Shown here: positions 1-6,699 of the stretch, piece by piece
Layout: the number at the start of each line of letters is the position of its first letter
Numbering within the stretch: the first letter of the stretch is position 1
Source: Crocinitomicaceae bacterium
GTDB taxonomy: Bacteria; Bacteroidota; Bacteroidia; Flavobacteriales_G; Salibacteraceae
Assembly: GCA_018623405.1 (NCBI GenBank)
Contig: JAAZVO010000045.1
Coordinates: 1-13,487 of the forward strand
Length of the DNA stretch: 13,487 bases
Direction: 5' to 3'
Position numbers and translations under genes: made by a program
Notes under the pieces: generated by a model
The model's input: only the letters and a program-made list of their open reading frames with translations
What the model was told of the DNA's origin: nothing
The model's database searches: none

Positions 1-348
1 GGCGCTAAATATCAATCCAAACCCCCATAGCAACTTTCCGCTAGCAAATAATACAAGTGTAGGAGGCAGAGTAACTATCACCAATTCAATAAATCTTAAC
101 GTTTTTGTGGTAGTCTTAGAAAAGTGGAGCTCCAAAAACTCAGGGTTTTGCTTTTGCAAAAAGGATAGTTGAATTAAAATTCCCAAAACCAAAAGAATAT
201 GGTTGCCTTCTGGGTGATTAAACCCAACATAAAAAGCTCCAAAAAAGTAACCAAAAAGAGTTAAAACAACACCAACTATAGGTTGAATTCCTGCTTCGGT
301 TAAAACCCTTTTAAAACGTTTAAACTGAAGCTGAAAGTAGTAATTCAA
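1..348 (-). CDS. Partial multi-pass membrane protein, possibly an ABC exporter permease (C-terminal part outside window)
   Basis: An open frame of 116 codons runs off the left edge of the window, so the C-terminus is missing. I place the start at TTG 346-348 because an in-frame TGA lies about 13 codons upstream and no in-frame ATG exists; the protein would begin MNYYFQLQFKRF. A basic amphipathic N-terminus (residues 7-14 hold four K/R) is followed by hydrophobic segments at about 23-43, 50-64, 84-103 and 105-116. Residues 65-83 form a polar loop. The start lies 28 bases after the MFS stop on the same strand, so the two are probably co-transcribed. The arrangement resembles, from memory, Bacteroidota ABC-type permeases encoded beside an ATPase gene, but no diagnostic motif is visible and this is a weak assignment. 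The coding call is supported by the unbroken frame and its membrane-protein composition. Confidence 0.6.
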   Translation of the reverse strand, partial: MNYYFQLQFKRFKRVLTEAGIQPIVGVVLTLFGYFFGAFYVGFNHPEGNHILLVLGILIQLSFLQKQNPEFLELHFSKTTTKTLRFIELVIVTLPPTLVLFASGKLLWGFGLIFSA

Positions 349-376
349 TAGTTTGTTTTTTTCTGGTTTTGTAAAG

Positions 377-1588
377 CTAAGTTTTCATTCTAAACTGAAT
401 AATAAAGGATGAAAATAGCGTAACAGCACCAATACAAATTATAGCAGGGGTAACTCCAAAAATATCTGCAATAACGCCTGAAGTTATCGCTCCGATGGCA
501 TATCCTAAATCTCTCCATAACCTGAAAATACCAATAGTTTCAGCCCTTTGATTTGGGCTTACCTCATCTGCAATGGCCGCTAAAAAAGTGGGGTAAACCA
601 AGGCCGTTCCCAAACCTAAAATTATACAGATAAGCACCAAAACTAAGTAGGCAACACTTTGTGGTAGCAGCATAATGGCAATTGCCTGAGCAAACATGCC
701 CCAAAAAAGCATTTTTTTCTTCGAAAATATATCGGCCATCTTACCGGTAAACAATTGACCAATTCCCCAAATTGTAGGATAAATGGCGGCTAAAATTCCA
801 ATATTTACGGTACTGTAGCCAATGTTAAAAAGATAAATTGGAAGTAAGCCCCAAATCATACCATCGTTTAAGTTATTTACCAACCCTGCCTGTGTTATTG
901 CCGATAAATTTTTGTGTTTTAAAGTGGTTTGTAAAAAGATGTTTTGAGGCAACGCAGGGTTGGTATCTTTTTGTTCTAGAGCAACATGCTTTTTAGTGTC
1001 GGCAACAAATAGAACAGACAATAAAGTTCCTGCAATTGCGATACCTAAACCTAAATAAAAAGGGTAGGGGGTAACTCCAAAATTAGTTGCAATTATGCTA
1101 GATAAATAGGCTAAAATTCCTACTGAAAAATAGCCCGCAAACTCATTTAGGCCCATAGCTAAGCCTCTATTTTTTGGTCCAACCAAGTCTATTTTCATAA
1201 TTACCGTGCTGCTCCATGTAAAGCCTTGGCTAACTCCCAAAACTACATTGGCAAAAATTACCCAACCCCATGTTGGAGCCATCATTAAAATAATTGGGAC
1301 CGCAATTGCCAAGCACCATCCTAATACCAATAGATTTTTTCTTCCTAAGTAATTTGATAGTTTTCCGGTAAAGTAGTTTGCAATCGCCTTGCTGATGCCA
1401 AAGGCGGTGATAAAACTTAAAATCGCAGTTTTAGATGCAACCCCAAATTCTATTTCTGCAAATTGAGGAAAGATGGTTCTTTCTAGGCCCACCATAGCTC
1501 CAACAAAAGCGTTTACCAACACCAATATTGAAAATTGAAGCCAATTTTCTTTTAATCCTAGTTGGGTTTTGTTCTTTTGTAAACTCAA
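377..1588 (-). CDS. Major facilitator superfamily (MFS) transporter
   Basis: A 403-residue inner-membrane carrier, normal length for a 12-helix MFS protein that moves small solutes by proton-coupled exchange or efflux. The motif A loop between helices 2 and 3 is seen at residues 74-84 (TGKLSNYLGRK), and its second-half copy at 281-292 (TGKMADIFSKKK). A glycine-rich helix around 117-123 (LGVSQGF) fits motif C. The long polar segment at about 197-230 is the central cytoplasmic loop. The only usable start is TTG 1586-1588: a TAA stands directly before it, and the next methionine (residue 32) would remove half of helix 1. The substrate cannot be read from sequence; a drug or metabolite exporter is the default guess. 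It diverges from the methyltransferase gene at 1641 and precedes a second membrane protein on the same strand. Confidence 0.9.
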   Translation of the reverse strand: MSLQKNKTQLGLKENWLQFSILVLVNAFVGAMVGLERTIFPQFAEIEFGVASKTAILSFITAFGISKAIANYFTGKLSNYLGRKNLLVLGWCLAIAVPIILMMAPTWGWVIFANVVLGVSQGFTWSSTVIMKIDLVGPKNRGLAMGLNEFAGYFSVGILAYLSSIIATNFGVTPYPFYLGLGIAIAGTLLSVLFVADTKKHVALEQKDTNPALPQNIFLQTTLKHKNLSAITQAGLVNNLNDGMIWGLLPIYLFNIGYSTVNIGILAAIYPTIWGIGQLFTGKMADIFSKKKMLFWGMFAQAIAIMLLPQSVAYLVLVLICIILGLGTALVYPTFLAAIADEVSPNQRAETIGIFRLWRDLGYAIGAITSGVIADIFGVTPAIICIGAVTLFSSFIIQFRMKT

Positions 1589-1640
1589 TTATTTTCAATT
1601 TGAGCGAGCGAAGTTACTTGATAGCAAATTACTTAAATAA

Positions 1641-2297
1641 GTGTTAGAAGAAAGAGGAAATATAGACCTTTCGTTAGCCTATTTTTTGAAGTTCAAGATT
1701 CCAAAGGGAAAAAGGATATTGGAAATAGGTTGTAGGTTTGGTAGTTTGTTGCATTTGCTTCAAAAAGCGGGATATCAAAATATTATTGGAATTGATATCG
1801 ATAAAGGAGCAATTGAAAAAGGAATCTCAAAATATCCTGAGTTAGAAGGAAAGTTAATTCATTACAACGGGGAACGTTTACCTTTTAATTCTGAGGAGTT
1901 TGAAGTGGTTTTAATGTTTGATATTATTGAGCATTTGCCATCTCCAAAGCAATTTTTGGCAAATCAGGTAAATAGGGTACTAAAGCAAAATACCGGGAAG
2001 TTAATATTTCAAACACCAAATAAGATTATAAATATTCCTTGGGAGATTTTGCAACATAAATCTTTTACTGCCTACAAAAGTTTTCACCCAAGTTTACAAT
2101 CTTATCATTCTTTGCAGCAGCTTTTTATGGCAACAGGATTTACGCAAATTTTAATTGAAAAAAACAATCTTCTTTCTGCTCATAATGTAGAGAGGGTTAA
2201 AAAAGAAATTGGCTTTTTATCGTTGCCTTTATTGAAGGCTTTACAAAAAATGCCCATTATTTTTTTTCCAAATTTTTGGGGTGTTGCATATTCGTAA
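1641..2297 (+). CDS. Class I SAM-dependent methyltransferase
   Basis: A 218-residue soluble protein with a Rossmann-like methyltransferase fold. Motif I lies at residues 27-36 (LEIGCRFGSL), with an arginine where most relatives have glycine (E-x-G-C-G-x-G). The acidic residues D52/D54 (GIDID) should bind the ribose of S-adenosylmethionine. Residues 78-82 (ERLPF) and 93-99 (FDIIEHL) match the later motifs of the Methyltransf_11/23 group. The second half (about 125-218) is less conserved and probably carries the acceptor site. The substrate is unknown; relatives act on small molecules, quinones, lipids or sugars. The start is GTG 1641, because TAA occupies the preceding codon. The N-terminus is short before motif I. 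Downstream, a weak TAACTA/TAGTTA pair around 2295-2325 followed by five T could end transcription before the convergent gene at 2319. Confidence 0.85.
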   Translation: MLEERGNIDLSLAYFLKFKIPKGKRILEIGCRFGSLLHLLQKAGYQNIIGIDIDKGAIEKGISKYPELEGKLIHYNGERLPFNSEEFEVVLMFDIIEHLPSPKQFLANQVNRVLKQNTGKLIFQTPNKIINIPWEILQHKSFTAYKSFHPSLQSYHSLQQLFMATGFTQILIEKNNLLSAHNVERVKKEIGFLSLPLLKALQKMPIIFFPNFWGVAYS

Positions 2298-2318
2298 CTA
2301 AATTGAAAAGGATGTTAT

Positions 2319-2705
2319 CTAGTTATTTTTACTCAGCTTTTTAATGATGAAAGAAGCTAAAAAGGCTTCTAAAAAACTTAGCGGAATGGCATAGGGTAAA
2401 ATACTAAATGGAAGTACCATCATATTTCCAACAACTAACCACATCATAATAAAACCCAAAACCCAAGAAAGGGTAGTGGTTTCAATTAAACTAAATCGTT
2501 TTGAAATAACAAAAATTACTGCAGCATATACCAACGACCAAATTCCCCAAATTACTCCATTTATTGGCTCAGAAGGAAAAACAAGTCCTAAATTTTCGTA
2601 GTGAGAAGTCCAATATGATTTGAGGAAAAATTCGTTTCTAACAAACTCTGAAAGACTTATCCAAAGTGTTGCCAAAAAAATGGGGAGGATTGTTTTTTTT
2701 AGCAT
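2319..2705 (-). CDS. Small four-helix membrane protein, function unknown
   Basis: A 128-residue very hydrophobic protein with predicted helices at about 5-22, 46-66, 73-94 and 98-120, and a lysine-rich tail that ends IIKKLSKNN. The longer segment between helices 1 and 2 (about 23-45) contains aromatic and charged residues. I start it at ATG 2705; the frame stays open to a TTG at 2735 that overlaps the dioxygenase stop, but that version adds a ten-residue leader without support. It lies 26 bases after the dioxygenase stop, so it is the last gene of the minus-strand set. I do not recognise a named family beyond similarity, by memory, to uncharacterised Bacteroidota membrane proteins. Because it follows a dioxygenase with an export leader, a link to envelope redox or detoxification is possible but not shown. 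Confidence 0.75.
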   Translation of the reverse strand: MLKKTILPIFLATLWISLSEFVRNEFFLKSYWTSHYENLGLVFPSEPINGVIWGIWSLVYAAVIFVISKRFSLIETTTLSWVLGFIMMWLVVGNMMVLPFSILPYAIPLSFLEAFLASFIIKKLSKNN

Positions 2706-2731
2706 GATGGGATTTTTACCAAAAATAAAAA

Positions 2732-3607
2732 TCAACTGATTAATACAGCTCTCATGGAGGTAGAACCAAAAGATACGCCTTCAACAGGAAAAGAAATTTG
2801 ATCTTTTTCAGTTTTTAAACCTAAGGTGTACATTAACGGAAAATAATGATCGGGGGTAGGAATACTTAACAAGGCCTCATTTCCTAATGATTGATAATTG
2901 ATTAAACTTTTAAAGTCTCCTTTTTCCATCAAGTTTTTTGAGGTTTCATCAAACTCTATAGCCCAATCAAATTTTTCTTGTTCATCGAAAATTAGCTTTG
3001 ATAAATTATGCACAATGTTGCCACTTCCCACAATTAAAACTCCTTGTTTTCTAAGAAATTGAAGTTGTTGAGCCAAATCAAAATGGTATTGAGCATCTCT
3101 ATTGTAATCTATACTCATTTGCAACACCGGAATATCTGCATTTGGAAACATATGGTAAAGTACTGTCCAAGTACCATGATCAAAACCCCATTGGTGGTCT
3201 AACTCAATATGTGGGTTTTGAATTGTATTTGAAATTTCCTTGGCTAAAGTTTCATCTCCCGGTGCGGGGTATTGCATATCATACATGGCTTGAGGAAATC
3301 CACCAAAATCATGAATTGTGCGAGGTTTTGGCATAGCGGTTACCATAGTTTTACCCCTCGTTAACCAATGTGCTGAAATACAAACAACTGCTTTTGGTGT
3401 AGGAATCTTTTTACCAATTTCTTTCCAAGCTTTGTTGTATTTGTTTTCACCTAAAACGTAGGTTGGTGCACCATGCCCAATGAAAAGAGCTGGCATCTTT
3501 AAATCATCATCAGCGTTTTCTGATAATGTATTTGCAAATGTTTTTAAATCCATACTTAGTAGGGCTGTAGAGGCAAGTAATGATTTGATAAAAGGTCTTC
3601 TTTTCAT
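2732..3607 (-). CDS. Class III extradiol dioxygenase (LigB / 4,5-DOPA dioxygenase, YgiD-like) with twin-arginine leader
   Basis: A 291-residue member of the LigB-type family, whose best-known bacterial member YgiD opens the ring of DOPA. Family blocks are all present: PALFIGHGAP (39-48), ISAHW (78-82), IHDFGGFP (98-105), GFDHGTW (141-147), IVGSGNIVHN (192-201) and TPDHYFPL (251-258). H45, H80, H144, H200 and H254 are the candidate metal and active-site histidines. Before the catalytic domain is a leader with RRPFIK at residues 3-8, then a moderately hydrophobic stretch to about residue 25, which fits a twin-arginine export signal; no clear AxA cleavage site is seen. That would place a normally cytoplasmic enzyme in the periplasm. 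Its ATG overlaps the upstream DUF3820 stop by four bases (ATGA), which indicates translational coupling. The natural substrate is uncertain. Confidence 0.9.
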   Translation of the reverse strand: MKRRPFIKSLLASTALLSMDLKTFANTLSENADDDLKMPALFIGHGAPTYVLGENKYNKAWKEIGKKIPTPKAVVCISAHWLTRGKTMVTAMPKPRTIHDFGGFPQAMYDMQYPAPGDETLAKEISNTIQNPHIELDHQWGFDHGTWTVLYHMFPNADIPVLQMSIDYNRDAQYHFDLAQQLQFLRKQGVLIVGSGNIVHNLSKLIFDEQEKFDWAIEFDETSKNLMEKGDFKSLINYQSLGNEALLSIPTPDHYFPLMYTLGLKTEKDQISFPVEGVSFGSTSMRAVLIS

Positions 3608-3828
3608 TTTAATTCTTGCCTTAAGTTATCTAATATTTCTTCCAAGCCATTGGTTCGAATTTCAAATGCGGTAGCCATTAACACGCCTAACCTACCTTTT
3701 GGAAAGCCTTTACTTGAAAACCATTCTAAATAATAGGAGGGAAGATCACCAATAAATAGGCCTTTATGCTTGCCAAAAGGCATTTTAACTTTAAATAAAT
3801 CAACTAAAATCGATTTATCAAGTTCCAC
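3604..3828 (-). CDS. DUF3820 family small protein
   Basis: A 74-residue soluble protein. Residues 16-23 (MPFGKHKG) and 29-37 (LPSYYLEWF), then GFPKGRLG at 41-48, are the hallmark of DUF3820 (also called putative quorum-sensing-regulated virulence factor in Pfam, a name that says little about its job). The C-terminal part is a charged helix. Its start is GTG 3826-3828, lying inside the end of the DUF3667 gene (11-base overlap), and its stop overlaps the dioxygenase ATG by four bases. Both overlaps point to co-translation from one mRNA. In other bacteria the FGKHKG domain is found alone or joined to exonuclease-like proteins, so a nucleic-acid-related role is conceivable, but nothing here proves it. 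Confidence 0.85.
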   Translation of the reverse strand: MELDKSILVDLFKVKMPFGKHKGLFIGDLPSYYLEWFSSKGFPKGRLGVLMATAFEIRTNGLEEILDNLRQELK

Positions 3829-4579
3829 TGAAACCCCCTGTGGTTGCCGCGTATATAATTCCCCCGATTATACTAAAAACCATAATCAAAAGAAAGGCAC
3901 ATACAAATGCCAAAAAGTATTTTATTGAAGCCCAAATTATATTTTGATCGAATGTTTTAGCAAATACGTAGCCTCCACCCACAAAGTTTAAGAGGTTACT
4001 TCCAAAAAATGCAATAGGCAAAAATGCAGGAACGGCATACAATGCGTAAAGCAAAATACCTAAGGCAGAGGTTAAACCATTAGCATAGGCATTAATAATT
4101 AAATGCTCAGTAAAATTTAGCTTTTTGGTTCTAAAAAAAAGTTTGGTAAAAAGCGAAAAGAAAGGAATGGCCCCCATAATAATTAAGGTGAGGTAATCCT
4201 CAACTATTTTTCCAACCTTTTCTGCCCCTGCAGAATCATTGGGTTGCATGCCCATGTAATCTGAGATAGCAGAAGTGGAGTCAAAAACATAATTAAGTAG
4301 CGTACTTAATGAGGCCCAAACGAATATAAACCTGAAAGGGTGAAAATATTTTTTTGTAACCCCATTAATAAAGCTTAAGGTAACCCTTTGTGGAGCTACT
4401 AAAAGTTCTTTAGTTGTAAATAAAATTCCTTGATGCAGGTTGAATACCTGATCAAAAGCCATGGATATTGAATCCCAAAGGGTAAATCTTTTGGTAATTA
4501 GCTTTTGACCGCAGCTGCTACAAAACTCCCCATGAAGCTCAGCTTCACAACTTTTACATTGGGTTATTTCTTCTGCCAT
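3818..4579 (-). CDS. DUF3667 zinc-ribbon membrane protein
   Basis: A 253-residue protein with a cytoplasmic zinc ribbon at the N-terminus: C8, C11, C20 and C23 form CxxC-x8-CxxC, with the typical CSSCGQK end. Next comes the conserved block around residues 32-84 (FTLWDSI..., LFTTKELLVAP, FHPFRFIF), followed by hydrophobic segments at about 83-98, 130-148, 165-190 and 219-247. This order is characteristic of DUF3667, a family common in Bacteroidota with no known function. The start ATG 4577-4579 is preceded within 40 bases by a strong hairpin (4588-4628) that also covers the end of the peptidase gene. It heads the overlapping set DUF3667, DUF3820, dioxygenase. No TAnnTTTG promoter box is seen just upstream, so it may depend on read-through from the peptidase gene. 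Confidence 0.88.
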   Translation of the reverse strand: MAEEITQCKSCEAELHGEFCSSCGQKLITKRFTLWDSISMAFDQVFNLHQGILFTTKELLVAPQRVTLSFINGVTKKYFHPFRFIFVWASLSTLLNYVFDSTSAISDYMGMQPNDSAGAEKVGKIVEDYLTLIIMGAIPFFSLFTKLFFRTKKLNFTEHLIINAYANGLTSALGILLYALYAVPAFLPIAFFGSNLLNFVGGGYVFAKTFDQNIIWASIKYFLAFVCAFLLIMVFSIIGGIIYAATTGGFSGT

Positions 4580-4587
4580 TTATTCAT

Positions 4588-4628
4588 AATTAAGGTCCCG
4601 CCAAAGGCGGGACCGAATTACCTTAATT
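4588..4628 (-). terminator. GC-rich hairpin between peptidase and DUF3667 genes (terminator or attenuator)
   Basis: The arms GGTCCCGCC (4594-4602) and GGCGGGACC (4606-4614) pair perfectly over nine bases with a three-base loop. A second outer pairing, AATTAA with TTAATT (4588-4593 with 4623-4628), extends the stem across an eight-base bulge and includes the TAA stop of the peptidase gene. On the minus strand the stem is followed by TTAATTATGAAT rather than a solid T tract, so it would be a weak intrinsic terminator. It ends eight bases before the DUF3667 start codon, so it could instead shape initiation there or act as an mRNA-stabilising end. Confidence 0.55.
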
Positions 4629-6671
4629 CAAAAAAGAATATGTTTTTCCGTACATCAACATTTGATTCAAAAAGTCATCAGGATATTCAATTTCAATCGT
4701 ATTTATTTCTCCAAACTCGTCATAGTTCACTACATAATTTGGATTAATAAAACCACCATAAGGAGCAATACCTAAACTTTCAGATCTTTTTAATACTTCT
4801 TCGTGTAGTTCGCGATCTACTTGTACACCATAATTTTCTACAAGTGCTTTACCCGCTTCGTAATCTCCTTGAGATTTTATGCGTTGAATTTCTCGTAGCA
4901 AATCGCCAAAAAGTGTTCTCAGTTTTTCATAGTCGTTTACTACAAAATACGTTTTCCCATCTTTAACTTTTCTTTCAATAACATTTTCTGAAGCGCCTTT
5001 TTCTAAGCACCATTTAGCAACTAGTTGCCTGTTTCTCATGTGGGCTTCTTCAATGTTTTCTCCCGGTTCAATTCTTCTTAATTGCACCATCAATCCATTT
5101 CTGATGTAACCATCATACTCTGCTTTTCCAACATCTAGTGTTTCCATTAAGCCCATTTCAATCAACTTTGGATCTACGATGTAATAAAGAGCCACAAGAT
5201 CTGCTCTAGCTTCCTCCAAAGTAGAGGCGTAATTCTTTAAAGTTTCTTTTGGAGTGCCAATGCCATCTTCTAACTTACCTGATGCATGTCCGATAACTTC
5301 ATGTAGCGCTGTGTGAAGTTTGCCTGCTAGTTTGGCGTGGTCTTTTCCTCTTTGAATTTCTTCTTCTGAGTAGCCAAATTCATCAAGGTAACTAGCTCCG
5401 GATGAGTTATTGTAAGCTTCAACTATATTACCTAAAGAAACAGATTTAGAACCTTGTTTAGCCCTAATCCAATTGGCATTTGGAAGATTTACACCAATAG
5501 GGGTAGAAGGTGAAGCATCACCGCTTTCCATGGCAACGTTTACTACTTTGTAACTCACACCAACTACATTTTCTTTTTTGTGCTCATCTAAAATTGGAGA
5601 TTTATCTTCAAAGTATTGAGCGCTTTCAGCTACAATGGCCATTCTTTTAGAGGCTTCAAAATCATTAATCTGAATGATTGATTCATAGGTTCCTCTAAAG
5701 CCTTTGGCATCGCCATATACTTCAATAAATCCGTTAATGTAATCTATTGCATCGCCTGTGGTTTGTGCCCATTTAATATTGTATTCATCCCAAACCTTTA
5801 GGTCGCCGGTTTCGTAATATTTAATCAACAAATCAAAACCCTTGGCCATATCTTCACTTTCGGCATACATTTTTGCCATTTTAAGTGCCTCTACAATTTT
5901 TTCAATTGCAGCGCCATATCTACCTCCAACTTTCCAAACATCTTCTTTTACTTCGCCATTTTCTTTAATCATGGTAGAGTTTAAACCATAGCTTATTGGC
6001 TCCTTATCTGATTTATCAATAACCTTAGCATAATAAGCATCAACATCTGCTTCGGTAATTCCATCTTCGTAAAAGTTATTTGCACTTCCACTAATTAAGT
6101 CTTTTGATGGGTCGAGGTTAACTCTTTTGGCATCAACTGTAGGGTCAAACATTGCAGTTAAAACCTCATTGCTTAATGTTCCGCCAACATCTGAAAGTAA
6201 ACCTTCAAAATACGCTTGAGAAAAATCAGGGTTTATTTTGCTCATAGAGTAATGGTGGTGAATACCATTTGAAAAGAAAACTCTTTTAGCATAAACCAAA
6301 AAGTTCTCCCAATCTGTGGTTGTTTTATCGCCCTTGTAATTGATTAAAATATTTTCGACGGCTTTTCTAATTTTTAAATTGTGTTTGTAATTCTGGTCCC
6401 AAATAATGTCTCTTCCTGCAAGAGAAGCCTCGCTTAGCCAATACACTAACTTTTTTTGTTTTTCGGTTAATTGTTCAAAGCTTGGCACTTGGTACCTAAT
6501 TAATCTTAGGTCGGCAAATTGTTCTGTTTGCCATTTAAAGTCATCTTTTTTTGTTGCTTCCATGTTTTCTTCTTGGGGAGTAGTTTCAGCGTTTTGTTCT
6601 TTAGGAGGAGTACAATTGGTGAAGGTAATAGCACCTACAATTGCTCCTGAAATCAAATAACTTAGTTTCAT
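4623..6671 (-). CDS. Dipeptidyl peptidase III (M49 zinc metallopeptidase), predicted lipoprotein
   Basis: A 682-residue enzyme that removes dipeptides from the N-terminus of short peptides. The M49 zinc site is H457-E458-V-I-G-H462, with the third ligand in EEARAD (486-491, most likely E487 by comparison with the human EECRAE). Length fits the Bacteroides thetaiotaomicron enzyme (about 675). The N-terminus is a lipoprotein signal: MKLSYL, a hydrophobic stretch, and C20 in TFTNC, then an acidic and polar linker (21-43). The lipobox is loose but typical for this phylum. The enzyme should sit on the envelope, where it would help digest imported or external peptides. No truncation is seen. The gene starts 28 bases after the SGNH gene stop on the same strand; a consensus -7 box (TACATTTG) lies in that gap, so it may have its own promoter. 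Confidence 0.95.
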   Translation of the reverse strand: MKLSYLISGAIVGAITFTNCTPPKEQNAETTPQEENMEATKKDDFKWQTEQFADLRLIRYQVPSFEQLTEKQKKLVYWLSEASLAGRDIIWDQNYKHNLKIRKAVENILINYKGDKTTTDWENFLVYAKRVFFSNGIHHHYSMSKINPDFSQAYFEGLLSDVGGTLSNEVLTAMFDPTVDAKRVNLDPSKDLISGSANNFYEDGITEADVDAYYAKVIDKSDKEPISYGLNSTMIKENGEVKEDVWKVGGRYGAAIEKIVEALKMAKMYAESEDMAKGFDLLIKYYETGDLKVWDEYNIKWAQTTGDAIDYINGFIEVYGDAKGFRGTYESIIQINDFEASKRMAIVAESAQYFEDKSPILDEHKKENVVGVSYKVVNVAMESGDASPSTPIGVNLPNANWIRAKQGSKSVSLGNIVEAYNNSSGASYLDEFGYSEEEIQRGKDHAKLAGKLHTALHEVIGHASGKLEDGIGTPKETLKNYASTLEEARADLVALYYIVDPKLIEMGLMETLDVGKAEYDGYIRNGLMVQLRRIEPGENIEEAHMRNRQLVAKWCLEKGASENVIERKVKDGKTYFVVNDYEKLRTLFGDLLREIQRIKSQGDYEAGKALVENYGVQVDRELHEEVLKRSESLGIAPYGGFINPNYVVNYDEFGEINTIEIEYPDDFLNQMLMYGKTYSFLN

Positions 6672-6687
6672 TCGTTTTGGTTTTGGT

Positions 6688-6695
6688 CAAATGTA
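6688..6695 (-). promoter_or_regulatory. Candidate -7 box (TACATTTG) for the dipeptidyl peptidase III gene
   Basis: On the minus strand the sequence TACATTTG matches the Bacteroidota sigma-A -7 consensus TAnnTTTG exactly. It lies in the 28-base gap after the SGNH hydrolase gene and 16 bases before the peptidase ATG, which would give a 5' leader of roughly ten bases. I do not see a TTG-type -33 element at the usual 17-23 base spacing, so this is a partial match only. Confidence 0.4.
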
Positions 6696-6699
6696 AATA

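Noticed and set aside
2706..2735. A ten-residue N-terminal extension of the small membrane protein from a TTG overlapping the dioxygenase stop
   Set aside because: ATG 2705 followed by lysines and the first helix is a more natural start for a membrane protein.
4564..4587. A seven-codon upstream frame (ATG AAT AAA TGG) on the minus strand overlapping the DUF3667 start
   Set aside because: It is very short, has no ribosome binding signal, and AT-rich DNA produces such frames by chance.
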